Positions 25,888 to 33,984 of a stretch of DNA of 64,000 bases are shown here, piece by piece. The stretch comes from Pseudomonas vancouverensis. GTDB taxonomy: Bacteria > Pseudomonadota > Gammaproteobacteria > Pseudomonadales > Pseudomonadaceae. The DNA lies in the NCBI RefSeq assembly GCF_004348895.1, contig NZ_RRZK01000011.1, positions 1 to 64,000 on the forward strand, given 5' to 3'. A program made the translations under genes and the position numbers. The notes under the pieces are model-generated. The model was not told where the DNA came from, made no database searches, and saw only the letters and a program-made list of their open reading frames with translations. How positions within the stretch are numbered: the first letter of the stretch is position 1; each line of letters opens with the position of its first letter.

Positions 25888-26655
25888 TCAGCGCGCGATG
25901 ATCAACGGATGGCCGCGTTCCGGGTGCTGGTGGATCAACACCTCAAGCCCGTACACCGTGGCCATGGCCTCGGTGGTCAGCACCTCGGACGGTGGGCCAT
26001 AGGCGTGGGGCAGGCCGTCGTGCAGCAACAGCAACTGGTCGCAGTAACGCGCGGCCAGATTGAGGTCGTGGAGGATCACCAGCACGGCGGCGCCGCGTTC
26101 GGCGAAGTCACGCACGGCTTGCAGGATGGTGTGCTGATGCAGCGGGTCGAGCATCGAGGTCGGTTCGTCGAGCAGCAGGGTCTGGCCTTCGGCGCCCGGC
26201 CATAACTGCGCGAGGACCCGCGCCAGGTGTACCCGCTGGCGTTCGCCACCGGACAGCGCCAGGTAACTGCGCTCGGCCAGGTGCAATGCGTCAGCGGACC
26301 TCAGCGCCTCGGCAACGATTTCGGCATCCCGCACGCGGCCAGTGGCATGGGGCAGACGACCCATGCCCACCACTTCGTTAACAGTGAAGGCAAAGTTCAG
26401 CGACGAACTCTGCGGCAACACGGCCAGGCGTTTGGCGCGCTCCTGGCCCGGCCAGTCGGCGAGCGCACGTTGGTCGAGGTGCACCGTGCCCTCACTGGTT
26501 GCCAACTCACCGCACAAGGCGGCGAGCAGGGTGCTCTTGCCGGCGCCGTTCGGTCCCAGTACACCGAGCACTTCGCCGGGACGCAACGCGACGTCGATGT
26601 TGGCCAGTACCGTGCGTGAACCGCGCCGTACCAGCAGGTTGTTTGCCCGCAGCAT
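25888..26655 (-). CDS. phuV: haem ABC transporter ATPase (PhuV)
   Basis: The 255-residue ATPase has Walker [13 protein letters not shown] (about 34-45), signature [15 protein letters not shown], Walker [13 protein letters not shown] and the H-loop [11 protein letters not shown]. It is the HmuV/BtuD-like class that energises haem or cobalamin import across the inner membrane. Its start overlaps the phuU stop by one base (TGATG), so it is co-translated with the permease. Context assigns it to haem. Confidence 0.94.
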   Translation of the reverse strand: MLRANNLLVRRGSRTVLANIDVALRPGEVLGVLGPNGAGKSTLLAALCGELATSEGTVHLDQRALADWPGQERAKRLAVLPQSSSLNFAFTVNEVVGMGRLPHATGRVRDAEIVAEALRSADALHLAERSYLALSGGERQRVHLARVLAQLWPGAEGQTLLLDEPTSMLDPLHQHTILQAVRDFAERGAAVLVILHDLNLAARYCDQLLLLHDGLPHAYGPPSEVLTTEAMATVYGLEVLIHQHPERGHPLIIAR

Positions 26656-27692
26656 CAGGTACGCCCTCGCACCAGCAGATAAAGGAAGAACGGCGCACCG
26701 ATCAACGCGGTGACGATACCGATGGGCAGTTCAGCCGGCGCCAATACCAGACGCGCCGCCAGATCGGCCAGCAACAACAGGCTGGCCCCGGCCAACAGCG
26801 ACGCTGGCAACAGCACCCGGTGATCCGGACCAACCAGCAGGCGCATCAGGTGCGGCACCACCAGGCCGATAAAGCCGATCAACCCGGCCGCAGCCACCGC
26901 CGCGCCGACGCCCAGCGCCGTGCACAACACCAGTTCAAGCTTGATGCGCTCGATGTCGAAACCCAGGTGACGGGCTTCGGACTCGCCCAGCAGCATGGCA
27001 TTGAGCGCCGCCGCACGACGCGGCAACCACAGGGCGACACCGATGGCGACGATCAGCAGCGGCCACAAGCGCGGGTAACTGGCACCGTTGAGGCTGCCCA
27101 GGTTCCAGAACGTCAGGGTGCGCAGCGTGGCGTCGTCGGCCAGGTAGGTGAACAGACCGACACCGGCGCCGGCCATGGCCGTCATCGCCACACCCGCCAG
27201 AAGCATGGTGGCGACATCGGTCTGCCCGTTGCGACGCCCGAAGCGGTAGACCACTGCGGTGACGATCAGGCCACCGGCGAACGCGCAAATCGACAGCAGG
27301 TACGGTTCGAGGGCGGGTGGGATGCCACCGAGCAGGCTGCCGCCGACAATCGCGAACGCCGCGCCGAGCGCAGCGCCACCGGACACGCCGACCAGACCGG
27401 GGTCGGCGAGGGGGTTACGGAACAACCCCTGCATCGCCACGCCGGACAACGCCAGCACCGAACCGACGGCGATGCCGAGCAAACTGCGCGGCAGACGAAT
27501 CTGGCCGAGGATCAGTTCCGCCTGTTGGGTGTCAGCGCCTTGCAGCGGCAAGCCCAGCAGACGCATCCCGGCCAGCAGGGTATCGCCCAGCGGCAGGCTG
27601 ACCGGCCCGAGGGCCAGGGACAGCCAGAACACCAGCAGCAACAACAACAGCAAGCAGATCAAGGTCGGCCGCGGCCGAAAAATCGCCGTCAT
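26655..27692 (-). CDS. phuU: haem ABC transporter permease (PhuU)
   Basis: The 345-residue FecCD/BtuC-type permease has about ten membrane helices. Typical segments are [20 protein letters not shown] (about 90), [20 protein letters not shown] (the coupling and substrate path motif) and [20 protein letters not shown] near 275. It forms the inner-membrane channel with PhuV. Its start overlaps the phuT stop by four bases (ATGA). Confidence 0.94.
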   Translation of the reverse strand: MTAIFRPRPTLICLLLLLLLVFWLSLALGPVSLPLGDTLLAGMRLLGLPLQGADTQQAELILGQIRLPRSLLGIAVGSVLALSGVAMQGLFRNPLADPGLVGVSGGAALGAAFAIVGGSLLGGIPPALEPYLLSICAFAGGLIVTAVVYRFGRRNGQTDVATMLLAGVAMTAMAGAGVGLFTYLADDATLRTLTFWNLGSLNGASYPRLWPLLIVAIGVALWLPRRAAALNAMLLGESEARHLGFDIERIKLELVLCTALGVGAAVAAAGLIGFIGLVVPHLMRLLVGPDHRVLLPASLLAGASLLLLADLAARLVLAPAELPIGIVTALIGAPFFLYLLVRGRT

Positions 27693-28573
27693 TGGCTGAT
27701 CTCGGCCGTCTGCGCCTTGACGTCCGGGTAGAACGCCGTGGACAGGCGCGTCAGCGCATCGGGTATGCGCGGGCCGAGGCCACCGACCAGCAGCGTCGGG
27801 TCGATCACCACGATGCGGCCATCACGACCGGCCTGGGTTTGCGCGAGGATCGGGTTCTGCTCCAACAGGGTTTTACTCGCTGTTTCTCCGTCCGAACGAC
27901 TGCTGGCGAAGATGATCACCTGCGGATCGAGGCTCAGCATGGCTTCGTTGGACACCGGCTTGTAGCCATTGTGCTCACCGAGGCTTTTACCACCCGCCTG
28001 TTGAATCATCCACGCGGCCAGGGTGTCCTTGCCCGCCACTTGCAGGTTGCCGCCGGAATGACTGAGCAACATCAGTACCCGTGGTGCAGGTTGCTGTTGT
28101 TGCGCCGCCTTGACCCAATCGGCCTGAGATTGCAGGCGCTTGAGATAGCCGCCCATCAACGCCTGCGCTTCGGCGTCCTTGCCCAGCAACTGGCCGAGTT
28201 CGGTCAGGTTGTGTTGCAAGGCCGGCACGTCGGGCTTGGCCGAGAGTAATTCAATGCGCACGCCGGCGGCCTTGAGTTGTGCCAGCACCGGCGGCGGGCC
28301 CATCTCGTCGCTGCCCACCAGAATGTCCGGTTTCAACGCCAGAATGCCTTCGGCGGCCAACGCACGCTGGTAACCGACACCCGGCAGGCTGTGCAGCGAT
28401 TGCGGGAACTGGCTGGTGCTGTCGACACCCACCAGTTTGCTCTCGCCGCCCAGGGCCACGACCCATTCACTGAACGCACCGCCGGCACTGACCCAGCGCT
28501 GGGGCAGGGCGTCGGCGACGGCCATCTGGGTGACGAGCACGCCGGCGCACGCCAGCAGTGTTTTCATTCGCAT
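27689..28573 (-). CDS. phuT: periplasmic haem-binding protein (PhuT)
   Basis: The 294-residue protein has a signal peptide (about 1-22, ending AVADA) and a class III substrate-binding fold of the TroA/BtuF type. LPGVGYQRALAAEGILALKP and DILVGSDEMGPP occur early in the domain, and the axial-Tyr region conserved in ShuT/PhuT is present as GVGYQRAL. It hands haem to PhuUV. It lies 12 bases after phuS and overlaps phuU. Confidence 0.92.
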   Translation of the reverse strand: MRMKTLLACAGVLVTQMAVADALPQRWVSAGGAFSEWVVALGGESKLVGVDSTSQFPQSLHSLPGVGYQRALAAEGILALKPDILVGSDEMGPPPVLAQLKAAGVRIELLSAKPDVPALQHNLTELGQLLGKDAEAQALMGGYLKRLQSQADWVKAAQQQQPAPRVLMLLSHSGGNLQVAGKDTLAAWMIQQAGGKSLGEHNGYKPVSNEAMLSLDPQVIIFASSRSDGETASKTLLEQNPILAQTQAGRDGRIVVIDPTLLVGGLGPRIPDALTRLSTAFYPDVKAQTAEISQ

Positions 28574-28585
28574 CGGGACTGTTCC

Positions 28586-29656
28586 TTAGCCGATCAGGGG
28601 AGTGGCGGTTTCAGCCAGGGCACGCCAGTCGTCACGCTCCGGGATGCCCGGCTTGCGCACGCCGAACAGCTGGATCACCAGTTCGCCGTCGGCGTCGAAA
28701 CCTTCGTAGCTGGTGATGATGCCATCGACGCTCGGCTTACGCACACGCCACAGTTCGGTGACGCCGGTGGTTTTCAGGTGCAGGTTGAACATCGGGTCGA
28801 GTACGTTGAACCAAGTGTCCATCCAGCGCAGGTTGCTCACCGGGCCGGAATGGATCTGGATGCAGTGCTTGTTGCCGACGAACACCATGATCGGCACTTC
28901 ACCCTTGCCGGCGGCCTCGATGACCCTGGTCAGTTCGACGGTGGCCAAAGGTTCCGCCCACTCGTGACCGGCCAGGCGCAGGGCCTGGGTGCGCGCCACG
29001 TCATTGCGCTTGAGCAGCAGGAAGAAGTCGTGGGTGTCCTTGAGCTGCGACCACTCGCTGCGCAGGGTGGCCACGTCCACTTCGCTGTCGGCACGAGGTG
29101 CCGGGGCTTGCGGCAACGGTTGCAGGTCCAGCTCGGCGCTTTGTTCTTCGGCGCGGAAACGCTCGATCAGCGGTGCCCAGGCGGCTTCCTCGCTGGTGGC
29201 GGTGAGGTAGACCTTGTGCACGGCAACGCCCTGGCGGTCGAACACCTGGATGCTGCGCTGCGGTCCGCGTGGGGTGGCTTCGTCGACCGCGAACACGCTG
29301 GCCCAGCCGCTGAGGAACAGGCGCAGGTCGATGTCCGGCGACAGCACCATGCCCATCTGGCCGCTGCCCATCACCGTCACTTCGCTGTACACGCCCTTGC
29401 GCTCGTGCACGCAGTGCTCGTTGCGGGTCAGGGCCATGATGGTGCCCAGCTCGCCGAGGGCCGGCAGCAGGTCTTTCCATTCCGCGCGCAGGCGCACGGT
29501 ATCGGTGCCCAGGCGGCTGGCGGTCAGTTCGGCTTCGCTGACGCCCAGCCGGGCGGCGGCATCGCGGGCGCGCAGGCCCGGTTGCTCGGCGCGCAGTTGT
29601 TGCCAGTCCTGATAAAGGGCCGGGGCAACGGGCAGGGCGGAAGTGTTTGCGGTCAT
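28586..29656 (-). CDS. phuS: cytoplasmic haem-trafficking / hemin-degrading factor (PhuS)
   Basis: The 356-residue protein is the HemS/PhuS class, made of two structurally similar halves (about 30-170 and 205-345). The second half carries MVFVGNKHCIQIHSGPVSNL with the histidine that ligates haem in the family. PhuS passes haem to haem oxygenase; no haem oxygenase gene is in this window. The start at MTANTSALP has AAGGAG upstream, while a TTG-type extension of seven codons lacks support. It is 17 bases downstream of tonB. Confidence 0.94.
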   Translation of the reverse strand: MTANTSALPVAPALYQDWQQLRAEQPGLRARDAAARLGVSEAELTASRLGTDTVRLRAEWKDLLPALGELGTIMALTRNEHCVHERKGVYSEVTVMGSGQMGMVLSPDIDLRLFLSGWASVFAVDEATPRGPQRSIQVFDRQGVAVHKVYLTATSEEAAWAPLIERFRAEEQSAELDLQPLPQAPAPRADSEVDVATLRSEWSQLKDTHDFFLLLKRNDVARTQALRLAGHEWAEPLATVELTRVIEAAGKGEVPIMVFVGNKHCIQIHSGPVSNLRWMDTWFNVLDPMFNLHLKTTGVTELWRVRKPSVDGIITSYEGFDADGELVIQLFGVRKPGIPERDDWRALAETATPLIG

Positions 29657-29673
29657 GTGAAGCTCCTTCAGGA

Positions 29674-30462
29674 TCAACGGTTCGCCGTGAGGGCGAATTC
29701 TATTGGTATCTCTACGCGGCTGGGCACGGCCCGGCCGTCGACGATTTCGGGGCGAAAGCGCCAGCTGGTCACGGCCTCGAGGGCTGCCTGGTCAAGGCTT
29801 TCAATCCCGGAAGAACGGATCAGCGTGAGTTTTTGCTGCTGGCCGCGTTCGTCAAGGCGCACCTCGACCCGCACCACGCCTTGCTGATTGCGCCGGCGGG
29901 CAGTGTTGGGGTAGCGCGGCGGTGGTGGCGGGGTGACGAAGGTCGGACGCAAGCTGACCACGGGGGTGAGCTGCGGCGCCGGGGTGGCTGCGACCGGCGT
30001 GGTCGGGCTGACGGTTTTGTCGGTCGAAGCGGCCGGTGCCGGGGGCGTTGGGCGTTGGCTTTGCACCATGGCCGCCGGCAATTCAACGGGCTGTGCGGGG
30101 CGCGATTCTGCGCGAGGCTGCGGTTTGGCTGGCGCCTTGGTCGCAGTGGGCGCCTTGGCGATTTCGCCCCGTGGGCTGGCTGGCAAGGGCCTGACCGGCT
30201 CGGCCACAGGTGTGGCAGGTTCGATCTTCGGCACGACCGAGGGTTTTGTCGGGGTGCTTGTGGTCACCGGCAGTTGCACAGGTCTTGGCTGAACGGCGGG
30301 CGCCGGAGCGGGCGGGCTCAACGGCGCCAGGCTGACCAGCTGGATCGCCATCGGTGGCTGGAAGGGCAGCGACTCAGGGGCGGCGTGCAGCTCGCGCACG
30401 AGCCAGCCGGCGCTCAGATGCAGCGCAATCGAGATCCCCAGGCAAGTTTGTAAGTGCTTCAT
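29674..30462 (-). CDS. tonB: TonB energy transducer of the haem locus
   Basis: The 262-residue protein has one N-terminal membrane helix (LGISIALHLSAGWLV) and a long Pro/Ala-rich periplasmic spacer (about 45-175). The C-terminal TonB domain (PPPRYPNTARRRNQQGVVRV, then SSGIESLDQAALEAVTSWRF) contacts receptor TonB boxes. No exbB or exbD is adjacent, so it must share them with another locus. It heads the minus-strand operon and is divergent from the haem receptor gene, for which it is probably the dedicated partner. Confidence 0.9.
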   Translation of the reverse strand: MKHLQTCLGISIALHLSAGWLVRELHAAPESLPFQPPMAIQLVSLAPLSPPAPAPAVQPRPVQLPVTTSTPTKPSVVPKIEPATPVAEPVRPLPASPRGEIAKAPTATKAPAKPQPRAESRPAQPVELPAAMVQSQRPTPPAPAASTDKTVSPTTPVAATPAPQLTPVVSLRPTFVTPPPPPRYPNTARRRNQQGVVRVEVRLDERGQQQKLTLIRSSGIESLDQAALEAVTSWRFRPEIVDGRAVPSRVEIPIEFALTANR

Positions 30463-30469
30463 GCACGCT

Positions 30470-30492
30470 CGTTCTTATTCTTAAAAAGAACG
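30470..30492 (-). promoter_or_regulatory. palindrome in the tonB leader
   Basis: CGTTCTT (30470-30476) is mirrored by AAGAACG (30486-30492), directly in front of the tonB start. It may be an operator or an RNA hairpin over the ribosome site. No regulator can be named from it. Confidence 0.35.
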
Positions 30493-30497
30493 CACAT

Positions 30498-30516
30498 GGT
30501 AATAATTTGCATTTAC
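30498..30516 (+). promoter_or_regulatory. candidate Fur box between tonB and phuR
   Basis: GGTAATAATTTGCATTTAC matches the 19-base Fur consensus at 12 positions. It lies in the divergent region between the tonB-phuSTUVW operon and phuR. Haem uptake genes of this family are iron-repressed by Fur, so the position fits well. The remaining bases to 30704 show no other gene. Confidence 0.6.
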
Positions 30517-30704
30517 AAGTCAAGCTGGTTATCTTCGCCGCCGCTGTCGACAAGCGTTTTTGTATACAGCCCTTCGACAGAAAGGGTGCAAACGCTTTGG
30601 TCATAACAAAATCAAACACACGCCGGACAGTGTCCGTCACCCGCGCAGACCCCCTTGAATCCTGCATGCGTGTGACCGCTGTCAGACCCAGGAGTAAAAG
30701 TTAG

Positions 30705-32933
30705 ATGTCGATCCGCCCGCCATTCGCCCAGCGTCCCTGGCTGTCCTTGCTGCTGCTCTCGCCTTCGCTCGCCTTCGCCGCCGAACCTGTGACCCAGTTC
30801 GATACCGTCAGCGTGACCGCCACTCGCACCGAGCAGACCCTGATGCAGGTGCCAAGCACGGTGTCGGTGCACACCGAACGTGAAATCGACCAGCAGAACG
30901 ACAAGGACCTCAAGGACCTGGTGCGTTATGAGCCGGGCGTGTCGGTCAGCGGCACCGGCAGCCGCTTCGGTCTGTCCGGGGCGAACATCCGCGGTATCGA
31001 CGGCAACCGTGTACTGACCCAGGTCGACGGCGTGCGCGTGCCGCAGAGCAACTTCTTCAGCCCGTTCCAGGACGTGCGCAGCAACTACGTCGACCTCGAC
31101 ACCATCAAGCAGGTGGAAATCATCCGCGGCCCGGCGTCTTCGCTGTACGGCAGTGATGCCATTGGCGGCGCGGTCAGCTACATGACCAAGGACGCCGGTG
31201 ACTACCTCGAAGAGGGTGACGATACCTACGCACGCTTCAAGACCGGCTACGACGGCAGCGATGACAGCTGGCAGCGCAGCGCCACCTTCGCCGGCCGCAC
31301 CGGCAGCGTTGATGGCTTGCTGCACCTGGGGCGCCGTGACGGCCAGTCCACCGATACCGCCGGCAGCACCGGCGGCGTCGGCGCCAGCCGCGAAGAGGCC
31401 AACCCGCTCGACTACACCACCGAAAACGTGCTGGCCAAACTCGGCTGGGACTACGGCGACGGCGATCGCCTGCAGTTCACCTACGAGCGTTATCAGGACG
31501 ATGCCGACAGCAACCTGCTGAGCGATATCGTCACCCGAGCGACCGTCACCAGCCCGGCGATCCTCGGCTCGCAGGCCAAGGACAGCATCGACCGCACCCG
31601 CTACAGCCTGGCGCACACCCTGAGCCTGGACAGCGCGATGGCGGACAAGCTGCAATGGCAGTTGAACTACCAGGAAAGCAGCAACCATCAGGACACGTTG
31701 CAGCAGCGTCAGACCACCGCGCGGGTCAACCGCCTGCGGACCCGCGAGTCGTCCTACGATGAGCGTCTGTGGAGCCTCAATACCCAGCTCGACAAAGAAT
31801 TCGCGATTGCCGACACCCAACATCACCTGATCTACGGCGGCGAGTACAAGCGCATCGAGTCGAGCAACCTGCGCACCGGCAAGGAAGTGCGCCTGGACAC
31901 CGGCGCCACCGTGCCCGCCACCGAGAACTTCCCGGTCAGCGACTTCCCGGACCCGACCAGCGAATCCCTCGGCCTGTTCGTCCAGGACAGCATCGAAATC
32001 GGGCGCTGGACCTTGCTGCCGGGCCTGCGCTACGACTACTACCGCCAGACGCCGCACGTCACCAATGAGTACCTCAACGGCCTGCCGTCGGACACCGATC
32101 CGTCGCGCATCACCGACGATCACATCTCGCCGAAATTCGGCGTGACCTATCAGCTGACCGACCACGAAAGCCTGTACGGCCAATACGCCGCCGGTTTCCG
32201 TGCTCCGAACCCGGTCAACATGTTCGGTGAGTTCAGCAACCCGCAATTCGGCTACAAGCAGATCGGCAACCCGAACCTCAAGGCGGAAACCAGCGACAGC
32301 TTCGAGACCGGCCTGCGCGGTCGCTACGACCTGGGCAGCTTCGGTATCGCGCTGTTCTACAACAAGTACAAGGACTTCATCGACACCGTCAGCTTTGTCG
32401 ATCCGACCAGCGACATTCCGCTGACCTTCCAGTCGCAAAACGTCAGTAAGGTCACCATCCGCGGTGCCGAGGCCAAGGGTGACGTCAAGCTGGACGCCTT
32501 CATGCCAGCCGGCACCCGCGCCCTGGGTTCGATCGCCTATGCCCGTGGCAAGAACGAAGACACCGGCGAGGCACTCAACAGTGTCGACCCGCTGAAGGCC
32601 GTCATGGGCCTGGCCTACGATGCGCCGAACGGCGTGTACGGCGGTCAGTTGATGTGGACCCTGGTTCAGGCCAAGGACCGTGTCGACCACAGCGGCGATG
32701 CCGACCAGTTGATCACTCGCCAGTTCGAAACCCCGGGCTACGGCACCCTCGACCTGAGCGCCTGGTGGCAGGTGACCCAGCAAGTGTCGATCAACGGTGG
32801 CCTGTTCAACGTTACCGACAAGAAGTACTGGAACTGGGGTGACGTGCAGGGCCGCGACGAAAATGCCGCGGGTCTTGATCGCCTGACCCAGCCGGGGCGT
32901 TATGCAGCGGTCAACCTGATCTGGGAGATCTGA
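30705..32933 (+). CDS. phuR: TonB-dependent haem receptor (PhuR)
   Basis: The 742-residue outer-membrane receptor has a signal peptide (about 1-26, ending SLAFAA) and an early TonB box region (QFDTVSVTATRTEQT). The plug domain has QVEIIRGPASSLYGSDAIGG near 150. The barrel carries the haem-receptor motif AAGFRAPNPVNMFGEFSNPQ followed by IGNPNLKAETSDSFE, the FRAP/NPNL signature of haem-uptake receptors. It ends VNLIWEI. It lacks the STN extension of the receptor at 20855. It is divergent from tonB-phuSTUVW, whose products carry haem onwards. Confidence 0.94.
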   Translation: MSIRPPFAQRPWLSLLLLSPSLAFAAEPVTQFDTVSVTATRTEQTLMQVPSTVSVHTEREIDQQNDKDLKDLVRYEPGVSVSGTGSRFGLSGANIRGIDGNRVLTQVDGVRVPQSNFFSPFQDVRSNYVDLDTIKQVEIIRGPASSLYGSDAIGGAVSYMTKDAGDYLEEGDDTYARFKTGYDGSDDSWQRSATFAGRTGSVDGLLHLGRRDGQSTDTAGSTGGVGASREEANPLDYTTENVLAKLGWDYGDGDRLQFTYERYQDDADSNLLSDIVTRATVTSPAILGSQAKDSIDRTRYSLAHTLSLDSAMADKLQWQLNYQESSNHQDTLQQRQTTARVNRLRTRESSYDERLWSLNTQLDKEFAIADTQHHLIYGGEYKRIESSNLRTGKEVRLDTGATVPATENFPVSDFPDPTSESLGLFVQDSIEIGRWTLLPGLRYDYYRQTPHVTNEYLNGLPSDTDPSRITDDHISPKFGVTYQLTDHESLYGQYAAGFRAPNPVNMFGEFSNPQFGYKQIGNPNLKAETSDSFETGLRGRYDLGSFGIALFYNKYKDFIDTVSFVDPTSDIPLTFQSQNVSKVTIRGAEAKGDVKLDAFMPAGTRALGSIAYARGKNEDTGEALNSVDPLKAVMGLAYDAPNGVYGGQLMWTLVQAKDRVDHSGDADQLITRQFETPGYGTLDLSAWWQVTQQVSINGGLFNVTDKKYWNWGDVQGRDENAAGLDRLTQPGRYAAVNLIWEI

Positions 32934-32938
32934 TCGGT

Positions 32939-32971
32939 CCTGTAGAGGCAGATCATTTCTGCCTCTACAGG
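32939..32971 (+). terminator. hairpin after phuR
   Basis: CCTGTAGAGGCAG pairs perfectly with CTGCCTCTACAGG across seven bases (ATCATTT), six bases after the phuR stop codon. It is strong but lacks a long T-tract. Confidence 0.6.
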
Positions 32972-33002
32972 CATGATCCATGAAATTAACTGGGGCAATA
33001 AT

Positions 33003-33108
33003 TGTGGCGAGGGAGCTTGCTCCCGTTGGGTCGCGAAGCGGCCCCAGCTCTTCACTCGAAAAGCTGGGACTGCTGCGCAGTCCAACGGGAGCAAGCTCCC
33101 TCGCCACA
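33003..33108. repeat. REPIN
   Basis: TGTGGCGAGGGAGCTTGCTC (from 33003) and GAGCAAGCTCCCTCGCCACA (to 33108) are inverted REP halves. The spacer has a second nested palindrome (CCCAGCTCTTCACTCGAAAA, then GCTGGG). It sits between the convergent phuR and PhnD-like genes. Confidence 0.85.
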
Positions 33109-33120
33109 TTGGGTCTAAGG

Positions 33121-33984
33121 CTAGGGCCGTGCCTGCATCATGTGCAGCAAGGGCGCATATTCGGCGTGAGTGACCGAGACGATGCCGCTGGCTTCCTGGG
33201 AGTCGAGGAAGCTCGCCAGTTGTTCTTGGTTGCTCAGCATGGCCGCGCGAATGCGCTTTTTCAGCGGCGCGCAGAGGCTGCCGCTGAACACGAACGGGTC
33301 GTAGTAGATCGGGTCCGAGCGCCACAGCACCTTGAAGGTGTCGCGGCCGATCTTGCCGCTGTTCAGGTAGGCGTCGGCGCGCACGCTGGAGACAAACGCC
33401 GCATCCACCTTGCCTTCGAGCAGCGCATCCATGGATTTGTCATGGGAGCCCGAATAGACAATGGAGCTGAAAAACTGCAGCAGCGGTTGACCCGCCAGCG
33501 TCGAGAACTCGGTGTTGGGTACCACGCTGCCGGAGGTGCTGGCCGGGTCGGTGAGCACCACGCGTTTGCCGCGCAGCGCGGTCCAGTCGCTGGCCTGGTC
33601 ACCGCGTGCCAGCAACAGCGCCTGGTAGTGATGGCCCGCCGGGGTGAAGTAGCCGCCGCTGATGGTCAGGCTGGCGAATGGCTCGATCCGCGGGTCGCGC
33701 TGGTAGGCCAGCATGTAGGACGCCGGGCCCAGCCAGGCGATGTCCACGCCGCCGGAGACGATGGCGTCGACCACACTCTCATAAGAAGAAGAGGGCACGA
33801 TGTCCACCGGCATGTGCAGCTCGGCGCTGAGTCGATCCGCCAGGGGTTTGTGCTCGCGCAGCACGTCCATGTTCTTCTTCGGAATGACGGCAATGCGCAA
33901 GCCCTGCTGGGTGCATTTGGCGTACGCCGGGGTGGTGAGAAAACAAGCCATTACCAAAGCGGTGAACCATTTCACTGCACGCAT
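33121..33984 (-). CDS. PhnD-like periplasmic substrate-binding protein
   Basis: The 287-residue protein has a signal peptide (about 1-22, ending TPAYA) and a PhnD/phosphonate-type class II binding fold (LRIAVIPKKNMDVLREHKPL, VDIAWLGPASYMLAY, TDPASTSGSVVPNTEF). Family members bind phosphate, phosphite, phosphonates or unrelated anions. There is no ABC permease or ATPase nearby. Instead its start lies inside the 3' end of a GGDEF-EAL gene (13-base overlap), so it is probably a periplasmic ligand sensor for that membrane protein rather than a transporter component. That role is an inference from context. Confidence 0.88.
   Translation of the reverse strand: MRAVKWFTALVMACFLTTPAYAKCTQQGLRIAVIPKKNMDVLREHKPLADRLSAELHMPVDIVPSSSYESVVDAIVSGGVDIAWLGPASYMLAYQRDPRIEPFASLTISGGYFTPAGHHYQALLLARGDQASDWTALRGKRVVLTDPASTSGSVVPNTEFSTLAGQPLLQFFSSIVYSGSHDKSMDALLEGKVDAAFVSSVRADAYLNSGKIGRDTFKVLWRSDPIYYDPFVFSGSLCAPLKKRIRAAMLSNQEQLASFLDSQEASGIVSVTHAEYAPLLHMMQARP

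Noticed and set aside
30705..32933. HasR-type haemophore receptor
   Set aside because: No hasA or has secretion genes are present, there is no STN extension, and the phuSTUVW neighbours fit PhuR.
33121..33984. Phosphonate ABC transporter operon
   Set aside because: Only the binding protein is present; the partner gene is a GGDEF-EAL protein and not a permease or ATPase.
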